The notes under the pieces: generated by a model
Told to the model about the DNA's origin: nothing
Database searches by the model: none
The model's input: only the letters and a program-made list of their open reading frames with translations
Position numbers and translations under genes: made by a program
NCBI GenBank assembly: GCA_029972135.1
Contig: CP124755.1
Coordinates: 1,116,001-1,180,000, forward strand
DNA length: 64,000 bases
Reading direction: 5' to 3'
From: Candidatus Thiocaldithrix dubininis
GTDB lineage: Bacteria > Pseudomonadota > Gammaproteobacteria > Thiotrichales > Thiotrichaceae
Shown: positions 16,842 through 26,414 of the stretch, piece after piece
Position numbering within the stretch: the first letter of the stretch is position 1
Layout: each line of letters opens with the position of its first letter

Positions 16842-17405
16842 TTAATCTGAATAACCTTTATAGCGAGTGGCAACTTTTCTTTGAATCGTGAGGGACGGTA
16901 CATTGCAACCAATTTTGGCAGGTTGCACTTGTAGGCTAAAGCTATTAACGGTGGCTTGTTGAATAGGAAACTGATACACACAATACGCTTGGTTGGGATA
17001 TAGTGCATTACGATCAGTTGCAACACTGGGTTTCAGTGTTGTGTGTGGTAGCCGAATACTGACATCATTGACGCTACACTGTGGCGACGGCTTACCCTCA
17101 AACCAAAGTTCAAATTGCAAGGGTGCAGTTATACCCGTTTTAATATGTGTGTTAGGTGTGGGCGCATAAAGTGGAATTCCTAAAAGGGCGTCAGATTTCA
17201 CATTTGCGTTTATGATGGTTGACGGATAGGTAACGGTATACCCTGCGCATTTAAAACGATATAAATCTGGGTTTTCCCCTAAGCGGGTTTGCCATGCGCT
17301 GTTTTTTACGACACCCAAATATTCATCGCGTGAATAATAACCGCAGCTACTAAGCAGTAAACAAATACTCACACATAAAACAGCACTGGTTTTAGCGGCT
17401 GGCAT
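16842..17405 (-). CDS. Putative lipoprotein, unknown function
   Basis: 187 residues from the ATG at 17405 (AGGA 7 nt upstream; an upstream TTG would add two residues). The N-terminus is a lipoprotein signal (VLCVSICLLLSSCGYY), lipobox LSSC. Four further cysteines lie in the mature part, and the C-terminal two thirds look beta-rich. No family recognised. It is the first of several minus-strand accessory genes in a visibly A+T-rich stretch. Confidence 0.65.
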   Translation of the reverse strand: MPAAKTSAVLCVSICLLLSSCGYYSRDEYLGVVKNSAWQTRLGENPDLYRFKCAGYTVTYPSTIINANVKSDALLGIPLYAPTPNTHIKTGITAPLQFELWFEGKPSPQCSVNDVSIRLPHTTLKPSVATDRNALYPNQAYCVYQFPIQQATVNSFSLQVQPAKIGCNVPSLTIQRKVATRYKGYSD

Positions 17406-17467
17406 AATCAATTCCTAATCCAGTTAGTCAAATGATGGTATATTAACTTTTTAATCTTATGCTTCAA

Positions 17468-18328
17468 TCAGTTAATGTTAAATTTGTTCTTAATACGATC
17501 CGTCACATCCTTAGTTTCAACTAAACCGTTAGCATGCACGGTCGCCAGCATACCGTCAACGATAATATAAATCCGTTCTTTTTGCTCTGCTTGCGTAATC
17601 TTAGGGATTTTTGCAGTAATATTGGCAACTTGGAGTTTAAATATCGTGATTGATTTAAGCCGCTTGGCGCTTAGTGTTTCTATATTTTGTTCTAAACGGG
17701 TAAAAGCTTGCGTTTTATTAATAATAAAATCATCATTTTCGAGAATTGCCTGCGCTAATTCTTTTTCTGCCATTTCCGGTGTACCATCCGCAGTTATGCA
17801 TAAAGCTAATAATTCCGGTAGCAAGCTTTCATAGAACTCATTTTGTATGGCTGAATTAGGCACAGTAGCAATCGTTTGTGATTGATTCGGCTTTTTATTA
17901 AGCTGCTTGTTTTTTAATTCATTATAACTGGGTATTTTACGTAAAATAAGTTCCTTTCTGTTTAAACAAAATTGAATAAACTGATTTCTTGGTAAAATAA
18001 GCCGAATCGGTGTCGGCATTAACTCATACGCTTTATCAAATGCAAAGGCTAATGCTTCCTCATCATTCAGTTTTGAATTTGCCAGATTTACCAGCATTTC
18101 ATAAAGAATTTTTTCTACCTTTGACCAATGTTTTTCGATAATGGAATTAGGAATTTCACTAATGCTTTGATTATCTATAAGTAGATTAGTTTTGTTCTGA
18201 TCTTCAGGTGCTGCTATAAAAGATTGTTTGGTTAAGGTAGTTGGTTTTTTTTCTATTGATTTTATATTAAAAAGCCATTTTAATTTTGTGAACAACCAAT
18301 TAAACATAAATTGTTTATCCCAATGCAT
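17468..18328 (-). CDS. Hypothetical protein with possible TerB-like C-terminal domain
   Basis: 286 residues; starting at the internal ATG (18307) would remove seven residues. Two segments are visible: a helical N-terminal domain (about 60-140) and a C-terminal all-helical part (about 165-280) with LLPELLALCITADGTPEMAE and IIVDGMLATVHANGLVE, which recall the acidic-loop repeats of TerB-type domains. The TerB resemblance is by eye only. No signal peptide. Composition is A+T-rich and lysine/asparagine-rich compared with the flanking core genes. Confidence 0.5.
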   Translation of the reverse strand: MHWDKQFMFNWLFTKLKWLFNIKSIEKKPTTLTKQSFIAAPEDQNKTNLLIDNQSISEIPNSIIEKHWSKVEKILYEMLVNLANSKLNDEEALAFAFDKAYELMPTPIRLILPRNQFIQFCLNRKELILRKIPSYNELKNKQLNKKPNQSQTIATVPNSAIQNEFYESLLPELLALCITADGTPEMAEKELAQAILENDDFIINKTQAFTRLEQNIETLSAKRLKSITIFKLQVANITAKIPKITQAEQKERIYIIVDGMLATVHANGLVETKDVTDRIKNKFNIN

Positions 18329-18378
18329 TAAGTAAAAAAAACTACTTAGTTATACGTTTTTTTGCATCGTATTTTAAT

Positions 18379-18516
18379 CTACAGACGCGTCATTGCTACT
18401 CCTTCGAGATTTACCGCATCATAAACCAACACGGGCACATCGCGCTTGGCAAGCTGTTTAACTAAACGAAGATGCCCATTTGTGATCTTGAATAGCAGCA
18501 GCCATAGCGATAACTA
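18379..18516 (-). pseudogene. Remnant of a minus-strand gene (C-terminal end only)
   Basis: An open stretch without a start codon ends in TAG and encodes a protein-like sequence (GHLRLVKQLAKRDVPVLVYD followed by AVNLEGVAMTRL). A stop codon directly upstream cuts it off. It looks like the last 45 or so codons of a lost gene. The parent family is not recognised. Confidence 0.35.
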
Positions 18517-18559
18517 TTATCGAATTCGTTAAATAGCATACACCGAACAACAGGCAATA

Positions 18560-18976
18560 CTAGGGCTTTTTATTACGAGTCAGCCAAATAGTTATGATAG
18601 CAGTACTGAACAAACCCACCGTGGCGAATAGAATAAATTGTTCGATTCTAGAATCAAACATGGATGAAATAATAACACCAGAGCTGATACAGCCTACTAG
18701 ACTGGTTAAAATAATAGTCGGTAGCCTCGAAAAGTGTGGTGAAATCAGTATAAAACTGATGACCGTTAGAATGGCACTGGGTAAGCTGAGGATACTACCA
18801 AATAAATAAACTGCACCTGTTAACATCAGAGCAATTGAAACATCAGTAGTATAACGTGGCTTGAAAATATATTCGACTAGTAGCATTGCCAGTATAAGTA
18901 AACTTGAACCAATCAGCGGCGCAATAATGGCATAATAGGCAAGAATTTTTGTGTTTGGATATTTTACATAGTTCAT
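18560..18976 (-). CDS. Small integral membrane protein, unknown
   Basis: 138 residues with four hydrophobic segments (about 12-35, 46-62, 66-80 and 84-133 in two parts) and very few charged residues. No motif recognised. It lies between a gene remnant and an HNH nuclease gene in A+T-rich DNA. The translation is coherent, but coding status rests on the hydrophobic pattern and the open frame alone. Confidence 0.5.
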   Translation of the reverse strand: MNYVKYPNTKILAYYAIIAPLIGSSLLILAMLLVEYIFKPRYTTDVSIALMLTGAVYLFGSILSLPSAILTVISFILISPHFSRLPTIILTSLVGCISSGVIISSMFDSRIEQFILFATVGLFSTAIITIWLTRNKKP

Positions 18977-19105
18977 TGATTAAATTATTAATGCGGAAAG
19001 TTTATTTAATTAGATTTCCATTATAAAAATATATTTATATCTAACAACGGTATTATTCTGTACCCAGCCAAAAATCATTAGATAATAGCGTGTTAGAATT
19101 ATCTG

Positions 19106-20164
19106 CTATTCGTTATCTACATTACGTCTCAAATCGGTGTCATCTCTGTTGCTCTTGCCGACATTGCATTTTTTACATAAGGTTTGCAGATTGCTCAAGT
19201 CATTAGTTCCTCCTTTTGACCGTGGTTTAATGTGGTCAACTTCTAATACAATGCCATGTTCTTTAGAAGAGCGACTGCAACTGCAACAAGTCCAATTATC
19301 TCTGGCTAAAACAGACCACCACAACCCCGCGCGTACAAAAGAGTAACTATCAAGTTCTGGAATACGGTTAAATTCAATGAGTTCAGGGTCAAGCTCGTAA
19401 CTCTTTTCATCTGATTCTGTTGCTAGAAACCACTCTTTAAAATTATGCAACAATTCACCAAGTTTTGGTGGTTCGCCTTCCCCGATAGAAATAAATGAGT
19501 CTAATAAAGGATAAAGCCCTATAAATGCCATTATCGCTTCGTTCAAGCCACGACCAGTACTCACAGGAAAATATTGGGTTGGGGAGAAAAACACAATTCC
19601 ATTCTTTTGAATTTTTTCAAGTGTGAATGCTTCTTCAATATCAAGAAATTGTGTCGCACTGCTGTGAGAAATGTGATTCATCTGCAAGATAGGAGCAAGC
19701 ACCTTGAAATGCTGTCGAACTAAACTTACCACAGCAGCAATATATTCTGAATCAACATTTTGTCGAAATGGAACTAGTTCGACACAAAGCGATCCATTAC
19801 TAGCAATGTTGTATGTTAAATAAGTGGGATGAAAGAAAAACGGCTTGCCATCCACTTTTTTAATCGTAAGTGGTCTATTAGTTCTACGTTTTCCGCTCAA
19901 GCCAATATAAACTTCATCAAAGTTGCAATTCTGCCGTGCTGTTGTTCTGTTACTAGGTCGGTAAACAAATGTCATGCGCTCATAAGGATTTACTTTATAA
20001 ATATCTTGAATTAAATCTAAGGTGTGTCGCAGTAAAATCTCCAAACGAGGGAAGAAATAGTTTTGTGTGGTAGCAATACGTGTTTTGATATCAGGGATTT
20101 TGAATATTTCTATATCTTTCGGCTCGAATACTAGATCGCTTAATGTAGCTGGTTTAATAACCAT
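19106..20164 (-). CDS. HNH endonuclease domain protein
   Basis: 352 residues. The last 65 residues form an HNH/McrA-like zinc nuclease: CCSCSRSSKEHG, then VLEVDHIKPRSKGGTNDLSN, then LCKKCNVGKS. The first 285 residues are not recognised and may recognise DNA or a partner. The RBS region is weak. The metal-binding cysteines, DH and N residues of the motif are all present, so activity is plausible. It could be a solitary defence or mobile-element nuclease; no mobile element is visible. Confidence 0.8.
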   Translation of the reverse strand: MVIKPATLSDLVFEPKDIEIFKIPDIKTRIATTQNYFFPRLEILLRHTLDLIQDIYKVNPYERMTFVYRPSNRTTARQNCNFDEVYIGLSGKRRTNRPLTIKKVDGKPFFFHPTYLTYNIASNGSLCVELVPFRQNVDSEYIAAVVSLVRQHFKVLAPILQMNHISHSSATQFLDIEEAFTLEKIQKNGIVFFSPTQYFPVSTGRGLNEAIMAFIGLYPLLDSFISIGEGEPPKLGELLHNFKEWFLATESDEKSYELDPELIEFNRIPELDSYSFVRAGLWWSVLARDNWTCCSCSRSSKEHGIVLEVDHIKPRSKGGTNDLSNLQTLCKKCNVGKSNRDDTDLRRNVDNE

Positions 20165-20523
20165 TGAATTTCTCCCTAAGTAAGCAATACATGCAAGTGC
20201 CTAATAGTTTATTAGATGAAGGCTTGGTATAACATTTTATTTTAGAATCGTCCCAGTCTGAAATTAGTATCGGAAAATACTTCATTAGACGGTAATACTG
20301 ATGGTTGTTAACTATATGATACCCAATTCGGCGCTTATATTCACATCCTAGTGGTTAGGCAGATTTTAGTTTGTCCGTAATCGCTAGATCAGTGAGCCTA
20401 ATTACGTAGCTACCCATTCTGAAAGCAGGCTAGTTCTCAATTGACAGCCCCCCCCTGCAATTGTAATGTGGTCAGCTTCTTAGGCCCCAGTACTGGGTGT
20501 ATTTTCTTCGATGGACAACGACC
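20165..20523. other. Intergenic region upstream of alaC
   Basis: No gene seen. It holds a candidate promoter at 20441-20469 reading toward alaC and, 5' of that, A+T-rich sequence between the divergent HNH and alaC genes. Confidence 0.5.
20441..20469 (+). promoter_or_regulatory. Candidate promoter for alaC-hom-thrC with an 8-C tract in the spacer
   Basis: TTGACA (20441-20446) is a perfect -35. After a 17-bp spacer, TAATGT (20464-20469) is a modest -10. The spacer contains eight consecutive C, so slippage would change the -35/-10 distance. Confidence 0.5.
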
Positions 20524-21723
20524 GTGCAGGACACATTTCCAAGAATAGACCGCTTACCGACTTATGTTTTTAAGATCACTGATGCGTTGAAGCGTGAGGC
20601 GCGAGCGCGGGGCGAGGATATTATTGATTTTGGGATGGGGAATCCCGATCAGCCAACGCCGAAACATATTGTGAATAAGTTGGTGGAGGCTGCACAACGC
20701 GAGGATACGCATCGTTATTCGATGTCGCGTGGCGTTCCGCGTCTGCGTAAGGCGATTAGTAATTGGTATAAGCGTCGCTTTGATGTGGATATTGATCCTG
20801 AAACCGAAGCGATTGTGACGATTGGTTCTAAAGAGGGCTTGGCGCATTTAGCCTTAGCCACGTTGAGCCGTGGCGACACCGTGTTAGTGCCGAATCCGGC
20901 TTATCCGATTCATCCGTATGGCAGTATTATTGCAGATGCGGATATTCGGCATGTGCCTATGGTGGAGGGGATTGATTTCTTTACTGAGTTAGAAAACGCG
21001 ATTAAGCATTCTTACCCCAAGCCGAAAATGCTGATTATTAACTTTCCCGGTAATCCTACTGGGCAGGTGGTTGAGTTAGATTTCTTTGAGCGAATTATTA
21101 AGATTGCTAAAGAACATGACGTATGGGTAATTCATGATATTGCCTACGGTGAAATTTGTTTTGATGGTTATAAAGCCCCGTCGATTTTGCAAGTGCCGGG
21201 TGCAAAAGATATTGCAGTCGAATTCTATTCGCTTTCAAAAACTTATAATATGCCGGGCTGGCGCGTGGGCTTTATGTGTGGCAATCCCACCTTAGTGAAA
21301 GCCTTGGAACGCATTAAGTCGTATTTGGATTACGGCATGTTTGCCCCGATTCAGATTGCTGCGATTAGTGCATTAGACGGTCCGCAAGATTGCGTGGAAG
21401 AAATTCGCAGTATGTATGAGAGCCGTCGCAATGTATTGTGTGATGGGTTGAATGCAGCGGGTTGGCAAGTCGAGCGTCCCAAAGCCAGTATGTTTGTCTG
21501 GGCAAAAATTCCTGAGCAATACGCGGGAATGGGTTCATTAGAGTTTGCGAAAAAATTATTGAAAGATGCGCAAGTGGCTGTATCGCCGGGGATTGGCTTT
21601 GGTCAATACGGGGATGACCATGTGCGTTTCAGTTTGATTGAGAACGAACATCGTACACGTCAGGCAATTCGCAATATCAAGCATATGTTTCGTCAAGATC
21701 AGGGTCTGAAGGAGAACAATTAA
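20524..21723 (+). CDS. alaC: Alanine transaminase, AlaC family
   Basis: About 399 residues. I chose the GTG at 20524 because it gives [16 protein letters not shown], aligning with known AlaC starts; a GTG at 20497 would add nine residues and cannot be excluded. Motifs: [52 protein letters not shown], and [15 protein letters not shown] with the PLP lysine. It makes alanine from pyruvate and glutamate. Its stop overlaps the hom start (TAATG), so the two are translationally coupled. Confidence 0.9.
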   Translation: MQDTFPRIDRLPTYVFKITDALKREARARGEDIIDFGMGNPDQPTPKHIVNKLVEAAQREDTHRYSMSRGVPRLRKAISNWYKRRFDVDIDPETEAIVTIGSKEGLAHLALATLSRGDTVLVPNPAYPIHPYGSIIADADIRHVPMVEGIDFFTELENAIKHSYPKPKMLIINFPGNPTGQVVELDFFERIIKIAKEHDVWVIHDIAYGEICFDGYKAPSILQVPGAKDIAVEFYSLSKTYNMPGWRVGFMCGNPTLVKALERIKSYLDYGMFAPIQIAAISALDGPQDCVEEIRSMYESRRNVLCDGLNAAGWQVERPKASMFVWAKIPEQYAGMGSLEFAKKLLKDAQVAVSPGIGFGQYGDDHVRFSLIENEHRTRQAIRNIKHMFRQDQGLKENN

Positions 21724-23033
21724 TGGAGCCTGTCAAGGTTGGTTTATTAGGTTTAGGTACAGTCGGTGGCGGTACAGCGACCGTGTTAAAACGCAATGCC
21801 GAAGAAATTGCACGGCGTGCCGGGCGCGGTATTGTGATTGATTACGCCGCAAATTTAGATTTAAGCCGAGCAGAAGAATTAGGTTTATCCGGTATTCGTT
21901 TAACCCGCGACGCAATGGATGTGGTTAACGACCCCGATATTCAAATCGTAGTGGAATTAATCGGCGGTTATACCGTGGCGCGTGATTTAGTCATGCAAGC
22001 GATTCGCAATGGCAAACACGTTGTCACTGCAAATAAAGCCTTAATTGCAATGCACGGCAACGAGTTATTCGCGCTGGCACAAGAAAAAGGCGTGATGATC
22101 GCGTTTGAAGCAGCAGTGGCAGGTGGTATTCCAGTCATTAAGGCGATTCGTGAAGGCTTAGCCGCCAATCGCATTGAATGGTTAGCGGGCATTATTAACG
22201 GTACGAGTAACTTTATTCTGACCGAAATGCGCGATAAAGGTCGTCCGTTTGCCGATGTGTTAGCCGAAGCGCAAGCCTTAGGTTATGCCGAAGCTGATCC
22301 AACCTTTGATATTGAAGGCGTAGATGCTGCGCATAAACTGACGATTTTATCGTCGATTGCTTTTGGCATTCCCTTACAATTTAAACAAACCTTTATCGAA
22401 GGTATTTCACGCATTACCGCCGACGATGTTAGTTATGCCTCTGAATTAGATTACAACATTAAATTATTAGGCATTGCGCGGCGTACAGATAAAGGCATTG
22501 AACAACGTGTCCACCCCACATTAATTCCTAAACGTCGCTTAATTGCTAATGTAGATGGTGTTATGAATGCGGTGGTAGTGAAAGGCGATGCGGTTGGCCC
22601 TACCTTATATTACGGGGCGGGGGCGGGGGCTGAACCAACGGCTTCTGCGGTGATTGCGGATTTAGTCGATGTCACTCGGGCGTTAACCTCTGACCCTGAA
22701 AACCGCGTACCGCATTTGGCCTTCCAAGCTTCGCAACTGGCTGATACCGCTATTCTGCCGATTGAAGAAGTAGAAACTGCCTTTTATTTACGCATGTGCG
22801 CGATTGATCGCCCCGGTGTATTGGCAGACGTGACCCGCATTATGGGCGACCGTCATATCAGCATTGAAGCCTTTATTCAGAAAGAACCGAAAAAAGGCGA
22901 GAATAAAGTCGACATTATTATGCTCACGCAGCGAGTACGCGAAGGCAATATGAATGAAGCGATTGCCGCGATTGAAGCCTTAGACAGTATTTGCAGCCAA
23001 GTCACACGCATTCGTGTGGAAACATTGGGTTAA
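21723..23033 (+). CDS. hom: Homoserine dehydrogenase
   Basis: 436 residues, the usual length of the monofunctional enzyme. N-terminal NAD(P)-binding GLLGLGTVGGGT, NKALIA and GGIPVIKAIREGLAANRI, then GTSNFILTEM in the catalytic domain, and a C-terminal ACT domain (about 350-436, RPGVLADVTRIMGDRHISIE) for threonine feedback control. It reduces aspartate semialdehyde to homoserine. AGGAG lies 7-8 nt before the ATG. Middle gene of alaC-hom-thrC. Confidence 0.95.
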   Translation: MEPVKVGLLGLGTVGGGTATVLKRNAEEIARRAGRGIVIDYAANLDLSRAEELGLSGIRLTRDAMDVVNDPDIQIVVELIGGYTVARDLVMQAIRNGKHVVTANKALIAMHGNELFALAQEKGVMIAFEAAVAGGIPVIKAIREGLAANRIEWLAGIINGTSNFILTEMRDKGRPFADVLAEAQALGYAEADPTFDIEGVDAAHKLTILSSIAFGIPLQFKQTFIEGISRITADDVSYASELDYNIKLLGIARRTDKGIEQRVHPTLIPKRRLIANVDGVMNAVVVKGDAVGPTLYYGAGAGAEPTASAVIADLVDVTRALTSDPENRVPHLAFQASQLADTAILPIEEVETAFYLRMCAIDRPGVLADVTRIMGDRHISIEAFIQKEPKKGENKVDIIMLTQRVREGNMNEAIAAIEALDSICSQVTRIRVETLG

Positions 23034-23044
23034 GACTTAAGTTT

Positions 23045-24475
23045 ATGAATTATATATCCACTCGCGGGCAATCGCCCGCGCAAGCGTTTTCTGACATTTT
23101 ATTAGGCGGTTTAGCACCGGATGGCGGTTTATATTTACCCGAACGCTATCCGCAATTAAGTGATGCTGATTTAACCGCGATGCGCGGCATGAATTATCGG
23201 CAACTTGCGTATGCGATTTTGTCGCGCTTTATTACCGATATTCCGGCTGCTGATTTACAAGCATTGATTGATAAAACCTATACGGCGGCGGTGTATCACA
23301 ATGTACGTGAAGGCGAGAATGCCGAAGATATTACGCCCTTACATACCTTAGAACCGAATCTGCATTTATTGTGCTTATCCAATGGCCCAACGCTGGCGTT
23401 TAAAGATATGGCGATGCAATTACTCGGCAATTTATTCGAGTATGTCTTAGCTAAAGCCGGGCAGGGCATTAATATTTTAGGCGCGACCTCTGGCGATACC
23501 GGTTCATCGGCTGAATATGCCATGCGTGGTAAACAAGGCGTAAACGTGTTTATGCTATCGCCACACGGCAAAATGAGTCGTTTCCAAACTGCGCAAATGT
23601 TTAGCTTGCAAGACCCGAATATTTTCAATATTGCAGTAAATGGCGTATTTGACGATTGCCAAGATATTGTTAAAGCGGTGTCGAACGATCACGCCTTTAA
23701 ACAAGCCAATCAAATTGGCGCGGTCAACTCAATTAACTGGGCGCGGGTTGCGGCGCAAATCGTGTATTACTTCAAAGGCTATTTTGCTGCCACGACCGCC
23801 AACGATCAGCCGGTGAGCTTTACCGTGCCGTCGGGTAACTTTGGCAATGTGTGCGCTGGGCATATTGCGCGCATGATGGGCTTGCCGATTAAGCATTTAG
23901 TGGTCGCTACCAATGAGAACGACGTGTTAGACGAGTTCTTTAAAACCGGCGTGTATCGTCCGCGTGGTTCAGCAAATACCTATCACACCAGCAGCCCCTC
24001 AATGGATATTTCCAAAGCTTCTAACTTTGAGCGTTTCGTCTTCGACTTAGCCGGACGTGATAGCACGACGGTACGTGAACTATGGGCAAAGGTGGATAAG
24101 GGCGGCGCGTTTGATCTGAATGCAGACGGTTTATTTGCGAAAATTACCGAATTTGGTTTCCAATCGGGGGCAAGTTCGCACGCCGACCGTATGCAAACCA
24201 TTCGCAATGCTTACCAAACCTATGGGGTTATGATTGATACGCATACCGCTGATGGGTTGAAAGTTGCCTTAGAACAGCGTGAGGCCGATGTACCGATGTT
24301 GGTGCTGGAAACCGCGTTACCGGCTAAGTTTGAAGACTCGATTCAAGAAGCCTTGGGGCAAGCACCCGTTAGACCAAAAGGTTTAGAATATCTGGAAAGT
24401 TTGCCACAGCGTTTTGTGGTAATGGATGCAGATGTTGATGCAATTAAGCAGTATATCGTGGAGAAAACTGCTTAA
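23045..24475 (+). CDS. thrC: Threonine synthase
   Basis: 476 residues from the ATG at 23045, matching the canonical start MNYISTRG; a longer frame begins inside hom and is not credible. The PLP lysine lies in LAFKDMAMQLLGNLF, followed by GATSGDTGSSAEYAM. It converts O-phosphohomoserine to threonine, directly downstream of hom by 11 bp. The start has only a weak ribosome site, so it may rely on coupling to hom. No homoserine kinase gene (thrB) lies in this operon. Confidence 0.95.
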   Translation: MNYISTRGQSPAQAFSDILLGGLAPDGGLYLPERYPQLSDADLTAMRGMNYRQLAYAILSRFITDIPAADLQALIDKTYTAAVYHNVREGENAEDITPLHTLEPNLHLLCLSNGPTLAFKDMAMQLLGNLFEYVLAKAGQGINILGATSGDTGSSAEYAMRGKQGVNVFMLSPHGKMSRFQTAQMFSLQDPNIFNIAVNGVFDDCQDIVKAVSNDHAFKQANQIGAVNSINWARVAAQIVYYFKGYFAATTANDQPVSFTVPSGNFGNVCAGHIARMMGLPIKHLVVATNENDVLDEFFKTGVYRPRGSANTYHTSSPSMDISKASNFERFVFDLAGRDSTTVRELWAKVDKGGAFDLNADGLFAKITEFGFQSGASSHADRMQTIRNAYQTYGVMIDTHTADGLKVALEQREADVPMLVLETALPAKFEDSIQEALGQAPVRPKGLEYLESLPQRFVVMDADVDAIKQYIVEKTA

Positions 24476-24491
24476 CGTCAAATCTAGGTTT

Positions 24492-24516
24492 AAGACTCTG
24501 TATCGCGCAGAGTCTT
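24492..24516. terminator. Hairpin between convergent thrC and suhB
   Basis: AAGACTCTG (24492-24500), loop TATCGCG, CAGAGTCTT (24508-24516): nine perfect pairs. No long U-tract on either side, so termination efficiency is uncertain. It lies in the 49-bp gap between two convergent genes and could serve both. Confidence 0.6.
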
Positions 24517-24524
24517 ACAGCCAA

Positions 24525-25313
24525 TTATTTCGGCATAACCGTGTGTAAGCGCTTAATCATTTCTTTAAAGACTTTTGGATTAGCCGCCACAATATCCCCA
24601 GTATCTAAGTGCTTAGTGCCGCCACTCATATCGCCCAATAAGCCACCGGCTTCTTGTACAATCAGCGCACCTGCTGCCATATCCCATTCTTTTAAGCCAA
24701 ACTCCCAGAAGCCGTCAAAGCGTCCTGCTGCGACATAAGCTAAATCCAGCGCCGCAGAACCTGCTCGGCGTATGCCAGCGGTTTCAGGCACTAATACTTT
24801 CAGGGTTTGCAAATATAAATCGAGATTTTGCCCACTACGGAACGGTACACCTGTACCTAATAAAGCATTTTGTAAACTAGGGCGTTCGGATACCCGCAGA
24901 CGGCGACCGTTTAAAGTTGCGCCATCGCCACGGGCGGCAGCAAAGGTTTCATCGCGTAATGGATCATATACCACACCGACCGCTAAACGACCTTTGTGTT
25001 TTAAGGCAACTGAGACGGAAAAATGCGGAATACCATATAAGAAGTTGGTTGTGCCATCTAGGGGGTCGATTACCCATTCATAATCGCTATTAGCCCCTTG
25101 GCGACCGCCTTCCTCACCTAAAAAGGTGTGGTCTGGGTAAGCTCTTTGCAAAGCGCGTACCACAATTTGTTCCGCTTGTCGGTCAACTTCGCTCACAAAG
25201 TCATTTTGATCTTTATTTTGAATCGTGAGTCTATCTATTTTATTTGAGTAGTGCCGAATGGCTTCACCGGCTAGGCGGCTCGCTTCAATGGCTTTTCTAA
25301 GCATGGGATGCAT
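24525..25313 (-). CDS. suhB: Inositol-1-monophosphatase, SuhB family
   Basis: 262 residues, the usual SuhB length. Metal-site motifs GEEGG (about 67-71), DPLDGTTNF (about 83-91) and EWDMAAGALIVQEAGG (about 208-223) are intact. The family hydrolyses inositol monophosphate, and SuhB also joins rRNA antitermination complexes in enterobacteria. GGAG lies 7 nt before the ATG. Confidence 0.92.
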   Translation of the reverse strand: MHPMLRKAIEASRLAGEAIRHYSNKIDRLTIQNKDQNDFVSEVDRQAEQIVVRALQRAYPDHTFLGEEGGRQGANSDYEWVIDPLDGTTNFLYGIPHFSVSVALKHKGRLAVGVVYDPLRDETFAAARGDGATLNGRRLRVSERPSLQNALLGTGVPFRSGQNLDLYLQTLKVLVPETAGIRRAGSAALDLAYVAAGRFDGFWEFGLKEWDMAAGALIVQEAGGLLGDMSGGTKHLDTGDIVAANPKVFKEMIKRLHTVMPK

Positions 25314-25554
25314 GGAAACACTCCGGTTGTACCAAGGCTATTCAAAGGGGGCGTCAGGATACCACACTCCATTTGGGATGTCAGAGCCAATCCAGACAAG
25401 TTATCTATATTAATGGTTTCAGCATTAGTTCCAGTAAATATTATTATAGGGTGGGTAAATAAAATTGAATGGTAATTTACTGAAAATGAACTAATTTTAA
25501 AGCAAAAAGTGGCTATTGATTCAGCATTGATCAAATAGATCAGGGAAGATAAAT

Positions 25555-25908
25555 ATGAACATCAAGGAAAAAATACACAAAGTTAGCGTAATAGCCCTAT
25601 TCACTGGAACGATAATGTGCACCACACCCGTTATGAGCGCTTCCAATATAGGTGATCCTGCCCCTAATGTAACGTTGGTGGCAACGTTGAATAATGGTCC
25701 AGCTATGCGCGGCGTTAATTGGTCTGTGTATCGTTTAGAAACAAACGGTAGTCGGGTATTTGTGAAAGGTTTAACGCGGCATTCTGCCAGCATTGCCTTA
25801 CCGTCTGGACGTTACCAAGCCGAAGCCCGGTTGGGTACAGTGATGCGTACCCGTACCTTTGAGGTTAGCACTCGAACCAGTAATGATATTGTGGTTGCAA
25901 TGGATTAA
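25555..25908 (+). CDS. Small exported protein, Ig-like/carboxypeptidase-regulatory-like fold
   Basis: 117 residues with a signal peptide (about 1-29, ending near VMSA). The mature part resembles a single beta-sandwich domain: VNWSVYRLETNG, SASIALPSGRYQAEARLGT, and a C-terminal RTFEVSTRTSNDIVV. That pattern is seen in periplasmic domains of CNA_B/carboxypeptidase-regulatory type, but no family is certain. AGGGA precedes the ATG. It stands alone between suhB and the convergent glycine-zipper gene. Confidence 0.6.
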   Translation: MNIKEKIHKVSVIALFTGTIMCTTPVMSASNIGDPAPNVTLVATLNNGPAMRGVNWSVYRLETNGSRVFVKGLTRHSASIALPSGRYQAEARLGTVMRTRTFEVSTRTSNDIVVAMD

Positions 25909-25937
25909 CTAACATATAGGTGGACTCGCGGGCGCAA

Positions 25938-26399
25938 TTAGTGCGTCACGCGGGCTTTGCCTTCTTTAGTCGTGATGACTTTAACTTCGTCACCTACTTT
26001 AAAACTTTCATCCGAAAGCTGAGCAATGGCCACGGTTTTATTGCTGTCTTTAAGGCGTACAATAAGCTCTAGGCCTTGTTGTGCCTGTGCATTACGGTCA
26101 GTCACCATACCGACTGTGCCGCCAATCATTGCGCCTGCCACACTGCCCATAAACTGACCTGTACCCTGTCCTAAAGTGCTGCCTGCACTACCCCCCATTA
26201 AACCGCCTGCAATTTTACCAGCATCCGCGTTATCTTCTTGAATGGTAATCATACGTACCCCAGCAATTGTACCAAATTGCACTTCTTGCAGTGTGCCTGC
26301 TTGACTACTCGTGTAGGTATTGCTAGCGGGTGTGCTTGAACAAGCGATGAGTGCGAGGGGAAGTAAACCCACGCTGACATAATAGCCCCAATGTTTCAT
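25938..26399 (-). CDS. Glycine-zipper outer-membrane lipoprotein (SlyB-like)
   Basis: 153 residues. Lipoprotein signal with lipobox LIAC. A glycine-zipper region (about 60-100: GKIAGGLMGGSAGSTLGQGTG and onwards) follows, typical of 17-kDa/SlyB-like lipoproteins that dip into the outer membrane. The C-terminal part is a short beta domain (about 105-150). It lies 15 bp after the DUF1841 gene on the same strand, at the end of the rsx-nth run. Confidence 0.8.
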   Translation of the reverse strand: MKHWGYYVSVGLLPLALIACSSTPASNTYTSSQAGTLQEVQFGTIAGVRMITIQEDNADAGKIAGGLMGGSAGSTLGQGTGQFMGSVAGAMIGGTVGMVTDRNAQAQQGLELIVRLKDSNKTVAIAQLSDESFKVGDEVKVITTKEGKARVTH

Positions 26400-26414
26400 T
26401 CTAAATTCTCTTAG

